Part shown: positions 27,620 to 37,014 of the stretch, piece after piece | Layout: each line of letters starts with the position of its first letter | Numbering within the stretch: position 1 is the first letter of the stretch | Assembly: GCA_963787675.1 (NCBI GenBank) | Contig: CAWBDV010000004.1 | Span: 1-64,000 of the forward strand | From: JAJPKK01 sp963787675 | GTDB lineage: Bacteria; Pseudomonadota; Alphaproteobacteria; Rhizobiales; Xanthobacteraceae | Length of the DNA stretch: 64,000 nucleotides | Direction: 5' to 3' | The notes under the pieces: generated by a model | Databases searched by the model: none | Told to the model about the DNA's origin: nothing | What the model saw: the letters and a program-made list of their open reading frames with translations, nothing else | Translations under genes and position numbers: made by a program

Positions 27620-28567
27620 TCATCTCGCCGCCCACAACAGGCCGGGCGCGCCGAGCCGGTCGTCGACGAGCAGAACCGCAAACAACACGAAGAGGTAGAG
27701 GATCGAAACGCCGAACAGGCGCTTGCAGGCGCGATCGCCGTCCGCGCCGTCACCGAGCATTTTGATCTTGAGGGCAAGCCAGATCATCGCGGCGCCGCCC
27801 ACGATCGCGGTTATGCCATAGATCGCGCCGCTATAACCCATCAGCCACGGCGCTACGCCGAGCGGCGCTAGCACCAGCGAGTAGATCAGAATCTGCCGCC
27901 GCGTCTCGGCGCGACCGGCGACGACAGGCAACATCGGGATGCCGGCGCGGGCGTAGTCCTGGGTGCGCCACAGCGACAGCGCCCAGAAATGGGGCGGCGT
28001 CCAGAAGAAGATGATCAGGAACATCAGCACGGACTCGATCCCGACCGTCCCCGTCGCCGCGGCCCAGCCGATCATCGGCGGAAATGCGCCAGCAGCGCCG
28101 CCGATGACGATGTTCTGCGGCGTCGTGCGCTTGAGGCGCATCGTATAGATCGCGACGTAGAAGAAGATCGTGAAGGCGAGGAGCCCTGCAGCGAGCCAAT
28201 TGGCGACAAGGCCGAGGTAGGTGACCGCGCCGACCGCAAGCGTCATTCCGAACCCGAGCGCCTCCTGCGGCAGCACCCTTCCGGCAGGGATCGGCCGGCC
28301 GGCGGTGCGCGACATGAGGGCATCGATGTCGGCGTCGAACCACATGTTGAGCGCGCCGGCGGCGCCGGCGCCGACCGCGATGCAGACCAGCGCCGCAAAG
28401 CCCAGCACCGGATGGAGCTGGCCCGGCGCCACCATCAGGCCGACGAGCGCCGTGAAGACCACGAGCGACATCACTCGCGGCTTCATCAGCGCCAGATAAT
28501 CGTCAACGCGGGCTTCGCTGACCGCAAGTGCGTCGCGGGTGCGGCCGGCGGCGGTGAGGTCTGTCAT
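27620..28567 (-). CDS. ctaB: Heme o synthase (protoheme IX farnesyltransferase)
   Basis: Transfers a farnesyl group to heme b, making heme o for the oxidase. 315 residues with about nine membrane helices. UbiA-family metal-binding motifs are NMWFDADIDALMSRTAGRPIP and, later, WRTQDYARAGIPML; KPRVMSLVVFTAL at the N-terminus is the CtaB signature. It lies 27 bases after coxA. Confidence 0.96.
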   Translation of the reverse strand: MTDLTAAGRTRDALAVSEARVDDYLALMKPRVMSLVVFTALVGLMVAPGQLHPVLGFAALVCIAVGAGAAGALNMWFDADIDALMSRTAGRPIPAGRVLPQEALGFGMTLAVGAVTYLGLVANWLAAGLLAFTIFFYVAIYTMRLKRTTPQNIVIGGAAGAFPPMIGWAAATGTVGIESVLMFLIIFFWTPPHFWALSLWRTQDYARAGIPMLPVVAGRAETRRQILIYSLVLAPLGVAPWLMGYSGAIYGITAIVGGAAMIWLALKIKMLGDGADGDRACKRLFGVSILYLFVLFAVLLVDDRLGAPGLLWAAR

Positions 28568-28594
28568 TGGCCGTGTGTCGTTTCGCGCGCACCC

Positions 28595-30207
28595 TTAATG
28601 GATGCGCGGCAGCACCTCGAATTGATGGAACGGCGGCGGCGACGGCAACGTCCATTCGAGCGTCGTCGCTCCCGGTCCCCACGGATTGTCGGCCGCCCGC
28701 TCCTTGCGCGCGAACGCCTGGATCATGCCGTAGAAGAAGATCAGCACGCCGATGCCGGAGATGTAGGAACCGATCGAGGAAACCATGTTCCAGCCCGCGA
28801 AGGCATCGGGATAGTCCACATAGCGGCGCGGCATTCCGTCAAGGCCGAGGAAGTGCTGCGGGAAGAACACCATGTTGACGCCGACGAACGTGAACCAGAA
28901 GTGCAGTTTGCCGATCGTTTCGTTGTACATGTAGCCGGTGATCTTCGGGAACCAGTAGTACCAGCCCGCGAAGATCGTGAAGACGGCGCCGAGCGACAGC
29001 ACGTAGTGGAAGTGCGCCACCACGTAGTAGGTGTCCTGCAGCACCCGGTCGACCGCCGCGTTAGCGAGCACGACGCCGGTGACGCCGCCGACGGTGAACA
29101 GGAAGATGAACCCGATCGCCCACAGCATCGGCGTCTTGAACTCGATCGAGCCGCCCCACATGGTGGCGATCCAGGAGAAGATCTTCACGCCGGTCGGCAC
29201 CGCGATCACCATCGTCGCGGCGACGAAATAGGCCTGCACGCTCGATCGACATGCCGACCGTGTACATGTGGTGCGCCCACACGACGAAGCCGATCACGCC
29301 GATCGCGACCATCGCGTAGGCCATGCCGAGATAGCCGAACACCGGCTTGCGGGCGAAGGTCGAGACGATCTGGCTCACCATGCCGAAACCCGGCAGGATC
29401 AGGATGTAGACCTCCGGATGGCCGAAGAACCAGAACAGGTGCTGGAACAGCAGCGGATCGCCGCCGCCGTTCGGATCGAAGAAGGCGGTGCCGAAGTTGC
29501 GGTCGGTGAGCAGCATGGTGATGGCGCCGGCGAGCACCGGCAGCGCCAGCAGCAGCAGGAACACCGTCACCAGGATCGACCACACGAACAGCGGCATCTT
29601 GTGCAGCGTCATGCCGGGCGCGCGCATGTTGAAGATCGTGGTGATGAAGTTGATGGCGCCGAGGATCGACGAGGCGCCGGCAAGGTGCAGCGAGAGGATC
29701 GCGAAGTCGACCGACGGCCCGGGATGGCCGACGGTCGACGACAGCGGCGCATAGATGGTCCAGCCGGCGCCGACGCCGTGGGAGCCGACGCGTCCTTCGA
29801 CGAAGGTCGAGGTCAGCAGCAGCGCGAACGAGGCCGGCAGCAGCCAGAACGAGATGTTGTTCATGCGCGGGAACGCCATGTCGGGCGCACCGATCATCAG
29901 CGGCACGATCCAGTTGCCGAAGCCGCCGATCATCGCCGGCATCACCATGAAGAAGATCATGATCAGGCCGTGCGCGGTGACGAACACGTTGTAGGCGTTG
30001 GTGTCGTGGAAGAACTGCATGCCCGGATACTGCAATTCCATAGCGGATCGCGATCGACAGGGCGCCGCCGATGACGCCGGCGATCATGGCGAACACGAGG
30101 TACATCGTGCCGATGTCCTTGTGGTTGGTCGAATAGACGAACCGTCTCCAGCCAGTCGGATGACCATGTTCGGCTTCGTGACCGGCATGAGTGGCGTGAG
30201 CGTCCAT
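28595..30207 (-). CDS. coxA: Cytochrome c oxidase subunit I, two frameshifts
   Basis: Heme-copper catalytic subunit, about 536 residues once joined. Starts MDAHATHAG..., then STNHKDIGTMYLVFA. Frame 1 runs to about 30040 (GALSIAIR), where one extra base in CGCTATGGAA shifts to the frame with MELQYPGMQFFHD, HGLIMIFFMVMPAM and WFFGHPEVYILILPG (CuB ligands, cross-linked His-Tyr region). Near 29240, after GMSIE, another extra base shifts to QAYFVAATMVIAVPTG, and the protein continues with VVAHFHYVLSLGA. All three frames are conserved oxidase sequence, so sequence error is more likely than decay. Confidence 0.92.
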
Positions 30208-30288
30208 CTTGCTTGTTCCTTCAGTCTTCCATTGCGGCCCGGCCGCTGCGGCGGCCATCCGGGCCAGTAGAGTTGAGATCGCCGAGAT

Positions 30289-31134
30289 CTACTCGGCGGA
30301 GATGTTCGCGGCTGTGACGGTTGCGGGCGCGCCGGTCGCGGCGAACTTCTTCTTTGCAGCCTCGACCCAGGTGTTGAAGTCGGCTTCGCTCACCACGTGG
30401 ATCGCGATCGGCATGAACGCGTGGTCCTTGCCGCAGAGTTCGGAGCACTGGCCGTAGTACCACCCTTCCTTGGTGGCCTTGAACCAGGTTTCGTTGAGCC
30501 GGCCCGGAATCGCGTCGATCTTGATCCCGAACGACGGCACGGCGAACGAGTGGATCACGTCGAACCCGGTAACCAACATCCGCACGGTCTTGTTGACCGG
30601 GACCACCATCTCATTGTCGACCGTCAGCAGGCGCGGCTGGCCCGGCTTGAGCTCCTTCTCCGGGGTCATCAGCGAATTGAATTCGAAATCGCCATTGTCG
30701 GGATAGTCGTATTTCCAGTTCCAGGTCACCCCGGTCGCCTTCACGGTCAGATCGGCCGGCGGAATGTTGAGCTGGAAGAAAAGAATGCGGAAGGAGGGCA
30801 GCGCGATCACCACCAGGATCACGACCGGAATCACGGTCCAGAGGACTTCGATCAGCGTGTTGTGGGTCGTGCGCGACGGGGTCGGATTGGCGCTGGCGTT
30901 GAACTTCACCATCACGATCACCAGCAGCGCGAGCACGAACAGCGTGATCGCGATGATGATGTAGAGGAGGAAATTATGAAACCCGGTGACCTGATCCATC
31001 ACCGGCGTCCCCGACTCCTGAAGACCGATCTCCCAAGGAGAAGGCTGACCAAGACCCGCGAGTGCCGCCCCTACTGGCATCAACAGCGCCGCTGCGAACG
31101 CCGCAATGGCTGTCATTCGTGACAAAACCGGCAT
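30289..31134 (-). CDS. coxB: Cytochrome c oxidase subunit II
   Basis: 281 residues: signal peptide (about 1-26), two membrane helices (about 50-72 and 95-118) and the periplasmic CuA domain. CuA ligands are visible in DVIHSFAVPSFGIK (His) and QCSELCGKDHAFMPI (two Cys, Glu, His, Met). It accepts electrons from cytochrome c. It is first in the cluster, 81 bases before coxA. Confidence 0.97.
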   Translation of the reverse strand: MPVLSRMTAIAAFAAALLMPVGAALAGLGQPSPWEIGLQESGTPVMDQVTGFHNFLLYIIIAITLFVLALLVIVMVKFNASANPTPSRTTHNTLIEVLWTVIPVVILVVIALPSFRILFFQLNIPPADLTVKATGVTWNWKYDYPDNGDFEFNSLMTPEKELKPGQPRLLTVDNEMVVPVNKTVRMLVTGFDVIHSFAVPSFGIKIDAIPGRLNETWFKATKEGWYYGQCSELCGKDHAFMPIAIHVVSEADFNTWVEAAKKKFAATGAPATVTAANISAE

Positions 31135-31576
31135 TGCCTCTTCATCTCCTTATGATGACGGCCGCGTTAGGGCCGACCCGCACCTTGGACCCACGAATAG
31201 TGGTGCGATTTTGACAACGGGCTGCGGCAGAAGCCGCAGCGGCTGAATTCCGCTCAGGGGGGGCGATAGCCGGAATTCCGGGGCCTCATGAACCACAATT
31301 CCGCCGTACTCGCAATGTGCCTGAAGGCAGAGCCATGCGCTTTCTTGCGCTGGGCGCGGGGCGCCGTAGCTTCTTGGGTTGTGGAAATCGGCATAGTTCT
31401 GCTCCTTGACTTGGTCGAGGACCAGGATAGGCCAGTCGCAGGGCTGATTCGCCATCGCGATTCTCATGACGGGCCGAGCGCGCCGGAGATCGGGGAACGG
31501 CACCATGATGAAGCAAGGCCAGGGGTGGCTGGCCGGACGCGCGGTGGCTGCGTTTGGCGCGGTTTTCGGGCGGAAA
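31135..31576. other. Gene-free divergent region between coxB and ialB
   Basis: No convincing gene. It should hold the promoters of coxB (minus) and the IalB gene (plus). A perfect hairpin with 8-base arms (GCTGCGGC 31221-31228, GCCGCAGC 31233-31240, loop AGAA) lies about 90 bases before coxB and would be in its leader. TTGACT with a suitably spaced TAGG-type sequence around 31407-31430 is a weak plus-strand promoter candidate. Confidence 0.4.
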
Positions 31577-32087
31577 ATGACGCGACTAGCATGCACACTC
31601 TTATCGGCCGCTTGTGTCATCGGGGTGACCCTCGCCACCGATCCGGCCGCATTGGCGCAGGGCGCCGTCAAAGTCGGTCCATGGCGACTGGCAGATCCGC
31701 TGTGAAACGCCGGCCGGCGCCCAGGGGGAACAATGCGCCCTGTTCCAGAGCGTCGTCGCCGAAGACCGCAATAACGTCGGCATCACGGTCCTGGTCATCA
31801 AAACCGCGGACCAGAAGGCACGGTTGATGCGGGTGCAGGCGCCGCTCGGCGTGCTGCTGCCGGCCGGGCTCGGGCTCAAGATCGACCAGGTCGACGTCGG
31901 CCGCGCCGGCTTCGTTCGCTGCCTGCCGCGTGGCTGCTATGCCGAGGTGCAGATGGACGATGCCCTCGTCAACAAGCTGCGCACCGGACAGACCGCAACG
32001 TTCTTCATTTTCCAGACCCCCGAGGAGGGCATCGGCTTTCCCATGGGTCTGAAGGGCTTCGGCGAAGGCTACGACAAGCTGCCGTAA
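31577..32087 (+). CDS. Invasion-associated locus B (IalB) family protein, frameshifted
   Basis: Periplasmic IalB-type protein. The signal peptide is MTRLACTLLSAACVIGVTLA.. with cleavage near ALAQG (about residue 28). Near 31670-31682 the frame ends early (VGPWRLADPL stop), whereas one base on it reads HGDWQIRCETPAGAQGEQCALFQ, the family core, and continues through LPAGLGLKIDQ, GFVRCLPRGCYAEVQMDD and FPMGLKGF to the stop at 32087. One extra base explains this. Role of the family outside Bartonella is unclear; it is common in Rhizobiales. Confidence 0.85.
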
Positions 32088-32184
32088 AATCTCCGCTCGG
32101 TAGGCTGGCATAGCGCGGACTTGTCCGGGCGTGCCCACGCGCATCCTCGTGAGCTGCAAGCCGGCGAGGGACGCGCCGCAGCCA

Positions 32185-33069
32185 TCACTCATCCGTCTTT
32201 GCGATCATGTCGCGCATCAGGCGGACGGCGGCGTCGCCCTTGTGGGCGCCGCGCCATAGGTCGGTCGCCATTTTTTCATGCAGCGAAAGTGCTTCCGGCG
32301 CCGATGTGATCATGGCGACGCCAACCCGGATGTTGGGCTCCTCGCCGAGCCGGAACGGCGACAGGACGAGAATCTGGCGATCCGGCTGTCGAAAGATCTG
32401 GAAGCTTGCATGGGGCAAGGTGTCCGGCACGATGCCGATCTGCACGCCGATCGGTTCGTCGGCCATCAGCGCGGCGAAGTGCTCGGCCTCGGCGCGCGCC
32501 AGCGCCCGGCGCTCGCGCCGCACGTTTTCGGCAAGGTCGAACCGCCCGACGAGGCCATTGCGCAGGAAGTTCGCCATCTCGACGGCGGAGATCAAATTCA
32601 CGATGCCGGGCTTGCGACGCCGATAGGTCTCCTTGCGCTGGCGCAGCACCGCCATGACGTCGTCTACTTCCGCAAGCGCGCGCTTGCGCCCGTCGGCGCC
32701 GTCCGGAATGCTTTCGCGCAGCACATCGGCGAGCGCCCGATCGAAGCCATCGGACGCGAGAAGGTAGGAGATCGGACCGGCGAGCACGATGATGTGCTCC
32801 GAGGTCTCCTCGATCTGGCGCATGCGCTCGAAATAGGCGACGGCCGACGCGATGTACTCGACTCCGACGCCGAGCAGCGTCGGCACCGACACGCCGAGCA
32901 GGTCAGCGAGCTTCTCCAGCGTTTCTATCTTTGCAAGCTCGCCTTTCTCGAAGCGATAGAGCGCGGTGCGCGAAATATCGAGACGGCTCGCGATCTCGTC
33001 GGCGCTGAGCCCCGAGGCAAGGCGAAATGCCTTGAGCCGGTTGCCGATATCGTCGAAGCGGATCGCCAT
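32185..33069 (-). CDS. XRE-family transcriptional regulator
   Basis: 294 residues. The helix-turn-helix is at about 10-62 (RLKAFRLASGLSADEIASRLDISRTALYRFEKGE). The rest has no cupin motif that I can see and may be a ligand-binding domain. Its ATG overlaps the stop of the molybdenum hydroxylase large subunit by one base, so it is made with that enzyme and most likely controls it. Such regulators are frequent beside catabolic operons of Rhizobiales. Confidence 0.85.
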   Translation of the reverse strand: MAIRFDDIGNRLKAFRLASGLSADEIASRLDISRTALYRFEKGELAKIETLEKLADLLGVSVPTLLGVGVEYIASAVAYFERMRQIEETSEHIIVLAGPISYLLASDGFDRALADVLRESIPDGADGRKRALAEVDDVMAVLRQRKETYRRRKPGIVNLISAVEMANFLRNGLVGRFDLAENVRRERRALARAEAEHFAALMADEPIGVQIGIVPDTLPHASFQIFRQPDRQILVLSPFRLGEEPNIRVGVAMITSAPEALSLHEKMATDLWRGAHKGDAAVRLMRDMIAKTDE

Positions 33070-35402
33070 CAGCCTCGCGGCTGTGCCGCCGCAATCTGAG
33101 CGACGATGTCGGCAGGCGTTACCGGCACGCTGGTGAAGCGCGCGCCATAAGGCAAGAGCGCATCCTCGATGGCCGAAATGAGGGCGGCCGTGGTCGGCAG
33201 CGTGCCGCTCTCGCCGACGCCCTTGATGCCAAGCGGATTGAGCGCCGTCGGCGCTTCGTGGTCCAGCACCTTGATGTGCGGCATCTCGGTCGCGGTCATC
33301 AGGAGGTAATCGGCAAGCGTCGTTGTCAGCGGCTGGCCGTCAGCGTCGAATTGCATCTTCTCGAACAGCGTGTTGCCGATCGCATGCGCCACGCCGCCTA
33401 CCACCTGGCCTTCAACGATCATCGGATGGATCGGGCGTCCGCAATCGTGCACGAACACAAAGTTCGTGATCGCGACCGCGCCGGTTTCAACATCGACGTC
33501 GACCTCGACGACCGCGCAGCCGTTGGCATAGGTCATGTCGTCGATGATGACGCTTTCGCTCGCCTCCATTCCGGCCTCCCCGCCCGGGATGTAATAACCC
33601 GGCATGCCCATGGTCGCACGCGCGACTTCGGCGAACGTGACCTTGAGGCTCGGCGCGCCTTTGACGCGGATGTCGCGGCCGACGATTTCGAGGTCGCCCG
33701 CTGCGCATTCCAGCAGGTGGCCGGCGACTGCAAGTGCCTTGTGGCGCACCTTGACGGCGGCGGCGTGAGCCGAAGACCCGGCCAGCACCGTCTGCCGGCT
33801 GTTGAAGCCGCCGAGGCCGAGCGAAGTCGCAGCGCTGTCGCCGGTCGTCACTGTCAGCGTGTCCATGTCGCCGCCGAGCTGCTCGGCAACAACTTGCGCC
33901 AACATGGTTCGAGTGCTCTGCCCCATGGCGGCGGCACCGCAATAGACGTGGATTTTGCCCGACGGCGCGATGCGCACCGTCACCGGCTCGAACGGCCCGC
34001 GGCCGGTGCCCTCGACGTAGTTCGCGATGCCGATGCCGAGGTGACGCCCATCGCGGCGCGCCGCGGCCTGCCGCGACCTGAACCCGTTCCAGTCCGCGCC
34101 GGCGAGCGCCATCGCCTGGCAGGCGGGGTAATCGCCGCTGTCGAGCACGACCTGCATGCCGCCACGCGTCTTGAGCTGCGTGCGATACGGCATCTTCTCC
34201 GCCGGAATGAGATTGCGCTGGCGTATGACGGCGCGGTCCACGCCGAGTGCCTGCGCGGCGCGGTCCATGAGGCGCTCGACCGCGAGCACACCTTGCGGCT
34301 GGCCGGCGCCGCGCACCGGCGTCACCGGCACCTTGTTGGTGACGGCAAGCTTGATATCGAGCCGGAACGCCGGCACTTCATAGCCGAGCGTCAACGCCGC
34401 TCCCGATCCGTAAGGCACGTTGACGCCACGCGCCGTATAGGCGCCGTGCTCGTGGATGAGCGTGCCGCGAATGCCGCGGATTTTTCCGCCGGCATCGAGG
34501 GCCATCTCCACGTCCCAGATCTGGTCGCGTTCCTGGGTGGTGGAGATGAAGTGCTCGCGGCGGTCCTCGATCCATTTCACCGGCCGGCGAAGGAGCAGCG
34601 CGGCGAGCGAAACCACCGCCTCCTCCTGGTAGAACACGAGCTTCGGTCCGAAGCCGCCGCCGACATCCGGGGTCACGACGCGCACGCGGTTCTCGTCGCG
34701 CCCCAGGAGCTCGGCGAGCATACGCATGCAGACGTGAGGCGTCTGCGTCGAGCTGAACACCGTTAGCCGGTCTTCGTTCTCATCGTAGTTCGCAACGAGG
34801 CCGCGGCACTCGATCGAATGGCTGCCGCCACGATCGATGCGGAACTTCTCGCGGACAATATGCGCCGCTCCGGCGAAGGCCGCCGCAACATCGCCGTAAC
34901 CAAGTGCGAATTCGGCAACGAGATTGTGGGGTGCGCCGTGATGGGCGGTGGGCGCACCGGGCGCGAGCGCGGCTTCCGCATCGACGACGCACGGCAGCGG
35001 CTCGTAGTCGACCGCAATCAGCGCAGCAGCGTCCTCCGCCACCTGTCGGCTCGCTGCGATCACGGCCGCGACCGGCTCGCCGACGTGCGCGACCTCGCGC
35101 GATGCGAGCACCGGCCGATGCACCTCCTGGCGAAAGGCGGGTGACGGAAGAGCCACCACCAGGCGATCAGTAGTCAGGTGGGCGCGCACGTCGGCTGCGG
35201 CATAGACGGCGTCGACGCCAGGGTGGGCGCGCGCCGCCTCCAGATCGATCCCACGGATCAGGGCGTGTGCGTGCGGACTACGCACGAAAGCGGCATGGCG
35301 CAGCCCGGGAAATCGGATGTCGTCGACGAAACGGCCTCTGCCGGTCAAAAGGTCGCGATCTTCCAGGCGTGCGACGTTTTTCCCGAACGGACCTCCGTTC
35401 AA
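33069..35402 (-). CDS. Molybdopterin-binding large subunit of a xanthine dehydrogenase/CO dehydrogenase-family hydroxylase
   Basis: 777 residues. The start is TTG 35402, which overlaps the small-subunit stop (TTGA); the reading before it has no family match. The a/b hammerhead domain runs to about 130 (LTGRGRFVDDIRFPGL, FVRSPHAHA). Molybdenum-cofactor motifs follow: DVGGGFGPK, TPVRGAGQPQG, in the position of the CoxL active-site loop but of the form II-like RGAG type, and GVGESGT near the end with the catalytic glutamate. The absence of the form I AYRCSFR motif argues against a true CO dehydrogenase. Substrate unknown. Confidence 0.92.
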   Translation of the reverse strand: MNGGPFGKNVARLEDRDLLTGRGRFVDDIRFPGLRHAAFVRSPHAHALIRGIDLEAARAHPGVDAVYAAADVRAHLTTDRLVVALPSPAFRQEVHRPVLASREVAHVGEPVAAVIAASRQVAEDAAALIAVDYEPLPCVVDAEAALAPGAPTAHHGAPHNLVAEFALGYGDVAAAFAGAAHIVREKFRIDRGGSHSIECRGLVANYDENEDRLTVFSSTQTPHVCMRMLAELLGRDENRVRVVTPDVGGGFGPKLVFYQEEAVVSLAALLLRRPVKWIEDRREHFISTTQERDQIWDVEMALDAGGKIRGIRGTLIHEHGAYTARGVNVPYGSGAALTLGYEVPAFRLDIKLAVTNKVPVTPVRGAGQPQGVLAVERLMDRAAQALGVDRAVIRQRNLIPAEKMPYRTQLKTRGGMQVVLDSGDYPACQAMALAGADWNGFRSRQAAARRDGRHLGIGIANYVEGTGRGPFEPVTVRIAPSGKIHVYCGAAAMGQSTRTMLAQVVAEQLGGDMDTLTVTTGDSAATSLGLGGFNSRQTVLAGSSAHAAAVKVRHKALAVAGHLLECAAGDLEIVGRDIRVKGAPSLKVTFAEVARATMGMPGYYIPGGEAGMEASESVIIDDMTYANGCAVVEVDVDVETGAVAITNFVFVHDCGRPIHPMIVEGQVVGGVAHAIGNTLFEKMQFDADGQPLTTTLADYLLMTATEMPHIKVLDHEAPTALNPLGIKGVGESGTLPTTAALISAIEDALLPYGARFTSVPVTPADIVAQIAAAQPRG

Positions 35403-35896
35403 GCCTTCTGCCCCGCTTCGCCCTTGAGGCGCTTGGCGGCATCGAGCGCCGAGATCACGATGTTCTGGTAGCCGGTGCAGCGGCACAGATTGCCGGAGAT
35501 GGCGATGCGCACCTCCTGCTCGGTCGGGTCGGGATTGTCGCGCAGGAATTCGAGCAGCGTCGTCAGCATTCCGGGCGTGCAGAAGCCGCATTGCAGGCCG
35601 TGGTTCTCGTGGAAGGCTTGTTGAAGCGGGTGCAGCTTGTCCGGGCTCGGCGCAATGCCTTCAACGGTGAGGATCTCATGGCCGTCGGCTTGCACTGCGA
35701 GCATCAGGCAGGAGCGCGCCGACAGTCCGTCGAGGAGGATGGTGCACGCGCCGCAGACGCCGTGTTCGCAGCCGAGGTGCGTGCCGGTGAGGCCAAGCTG
35801 ATGGCGGATAAAGTCGGCAAGCGTGACCCGGACTTCGACTTCTTCTTCGTAGCGTTTGCCGTTGACGGTGACGGTGACTTTGCGCGACGGACCCAT
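35399..35896 (-). CDS. [2Fe-2S] small subunit of the molybdenum hydroxylase
   Basis: 165 residues. The plant-type [2Fe-2S] cluster ligands are in LGCEHGVCGACTILLDG and RSCLML, and the second cluster in CGFCTPGM and GNLCRCTGYQN. It passes electrons from the Mo site to the FAD subunit. ATG 35896 gives MGPSRKVTVTVNGKRYE; the longer frame belongs to the shadow of the upstream gene. It starts two bases after the FAD-subunit stop. Confidence 0.95.
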   Translation of the reverse strand: MGPSRKVTVTVNGKRYEEEVEVRVTLADFIRHQLGLTGTHLGCEHGVCGACTILLDGLSARSCLMLAVQADGHEILTVEGIAPSPDKLHPLQQAFHENHGLQCGFCTPGMLTTLLEFLRDNPDPTEQEVRIAISGNLCRCTGYQNIVISALDAAKRLKGEAGQKA

Positions 35897-35898
35897 TT

Positions 35899-36768
35899 TC
35901 AAGCTTTCCCGGTGGCGCGCGCGTAAGCCTTCTCCAGCGCGCGGCGCGACATGACAGTGGCGAGGTGCTGGCGGTAGGAGGCCGGCGCGTGCACGTCGTC
36001 GAGGGCGTCGAACTTGCGGCAGCTTTCGCAGGCCTGGCGCAGGAACTCGACGTCCGGGGCCTGGCCAATCAGTGCGGCTTCGAGTTCGCTCGCCCGCACC
36101 GGGCCGGTGCCCATGCCGCCAAGCGTCACCGCGGCGCGGGTGATCTTGCCGGCACCGTCGACGAGAAGCAGCGTCGCCGCCGACACGATGGCAAAGTCGC
36201 CGTGGCGCCGCGAGAACTCGATGAAAGCATAGCCGTGCTTCGCCGGCCATGCGGTGAAGCGGATTGCGGTCAACACCTCGGTCGGCTCGACCGCCGAGGT
36301 GAGATAGCCCACGGGGAAATCCTTGAACTGGATCTCGCGCTGGCCGTTCGGGCCCGACACCACCACGACTGCCTCGTAGGTCATTCCGCAGGACACAAGT
36401 TCGGCGGAGGGATCGAGGTGGCACAGCGAGCCGCCGATGGTGCCGCGGTTGCGGGTCTGACGATGGCCGATGTTCTTGATCGCCTCATGCATCAGCGGGA
36501 AGCGTTTCTCGATCAGCGGCGAAAATTCGAGGTCGCGCTGGCGCGTCATCGCGCCGACCTCCATGCCGTCCGCCGTCTCGCGGATGTAGGCGAGCCCTTC
36601 GACCCGGTTGAGGTCGATGATGTGGTCCGGCTGCACGTAGCGGAAGTTGAGCATCGGCATCAGCGACTGACCGCCGGCCAGCAACTTGGCGTTTTCAAGC
36701 GTCGTCAGCAGGCCAACGACCTCGGCGACCGTCTTCGGATCGTGATAGTTGAAGGGAGGTGGCTTCAT
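35899..36768 (-). CDS. FAD-binding medium subunit of the molybdenum hydroxylase
   Basis: About 289 residues from ATG 36768 (MKPPPFNYHDPKTVAEVV). FAD motifs AGGQSLMPMLNFR and NRGTIGGSLCHLDPSAE are both present, followed by a CO dehydrogenase flavoprotein C-terminal domain (FSRRHGDFAIVSAA). First gene of the M-S-L-regulator operon. Confidence 0.94.
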   Translation of the reverse strand: MKPPPFNYHDPKTVAEVVGLLTTLENAKLLAGGQSLMPMLNFRYVQPDHIIDLNRVEGLAYIRETADGMEVGAMTRQRDLEFSPLIEKRFPLMHEAIKNIGHRQTRNRGTIGGSLCHLDPSAELVSCGMTYEAVVVVSGPNGQREIQFKDFPVGYLTSAVEPTEVLTAIRFTAWPAKHGYAFIEFSRRHGDFAIVSAATLLLVDGAGKITRAAVTLGGMGTGPVRASELEAALIGQAPDVEFLRQACESCRKFDALDDVHAPASYRQHLATVMSRRALEKAYARATGKA

Positions 36769-36825
36769 CGCTCGTGACTTGTCCGCTCGTGACTTGTTGG
36801 TCGTGCCTTGGTGAAGGCATTGCCC

Positions 36826-36898
36826 GTAGCCCGGATGAGCGCAGCGATATCCGGGGATCAACGTGCGCCCCGCATGTCACTGCGCTCATGCGGGCTAC
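36826..36898. repeat. Palindromic intergenic repeat (GTAGCCCG family)
   Basis: The left arm GTAGCCCGGATGAGCGCAGC (36826 on) is matched by the inverted right arm ending TGCGCTCATGCGGGCTAC (to 36898), about 26 of 30 bases paired. Repeats with this look are dispersed in many proteobacterial genomes. It lies in the promoter region between two divergent FAD-subunit genes. Confidence 0.75.
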
Positions 36899-37014
36899 CG
36901 ACATTGCCGACCAAGCGGAGACGCAAGGCGGCGGATGCCGACCGGGCCTTATAGCAATTCTCTTGTATCAAGCCAAAAAAAACGCATGATCCCGAAAATG
37001 AAACGCGCGCGCCA

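Noticed and set aside
31150..31671. Minus-strand open frame opposite the IalB start
   Set aside because: It lies in the divergent promoter region and over a clear signal-peptide gene; composition is not protein-like.
33258..34766. 502-codon open frame opposite the molybdenum hydroxylase large subunit
   Set aside because: Arg/His-rich shadow with no recognisable domains.
33069..35402. True aerobic CO dehydrogenase (CoxL form I)
   Set aside because: The AYRCSFR active-site loop is absent; the corresponding region has an RGAG motif.
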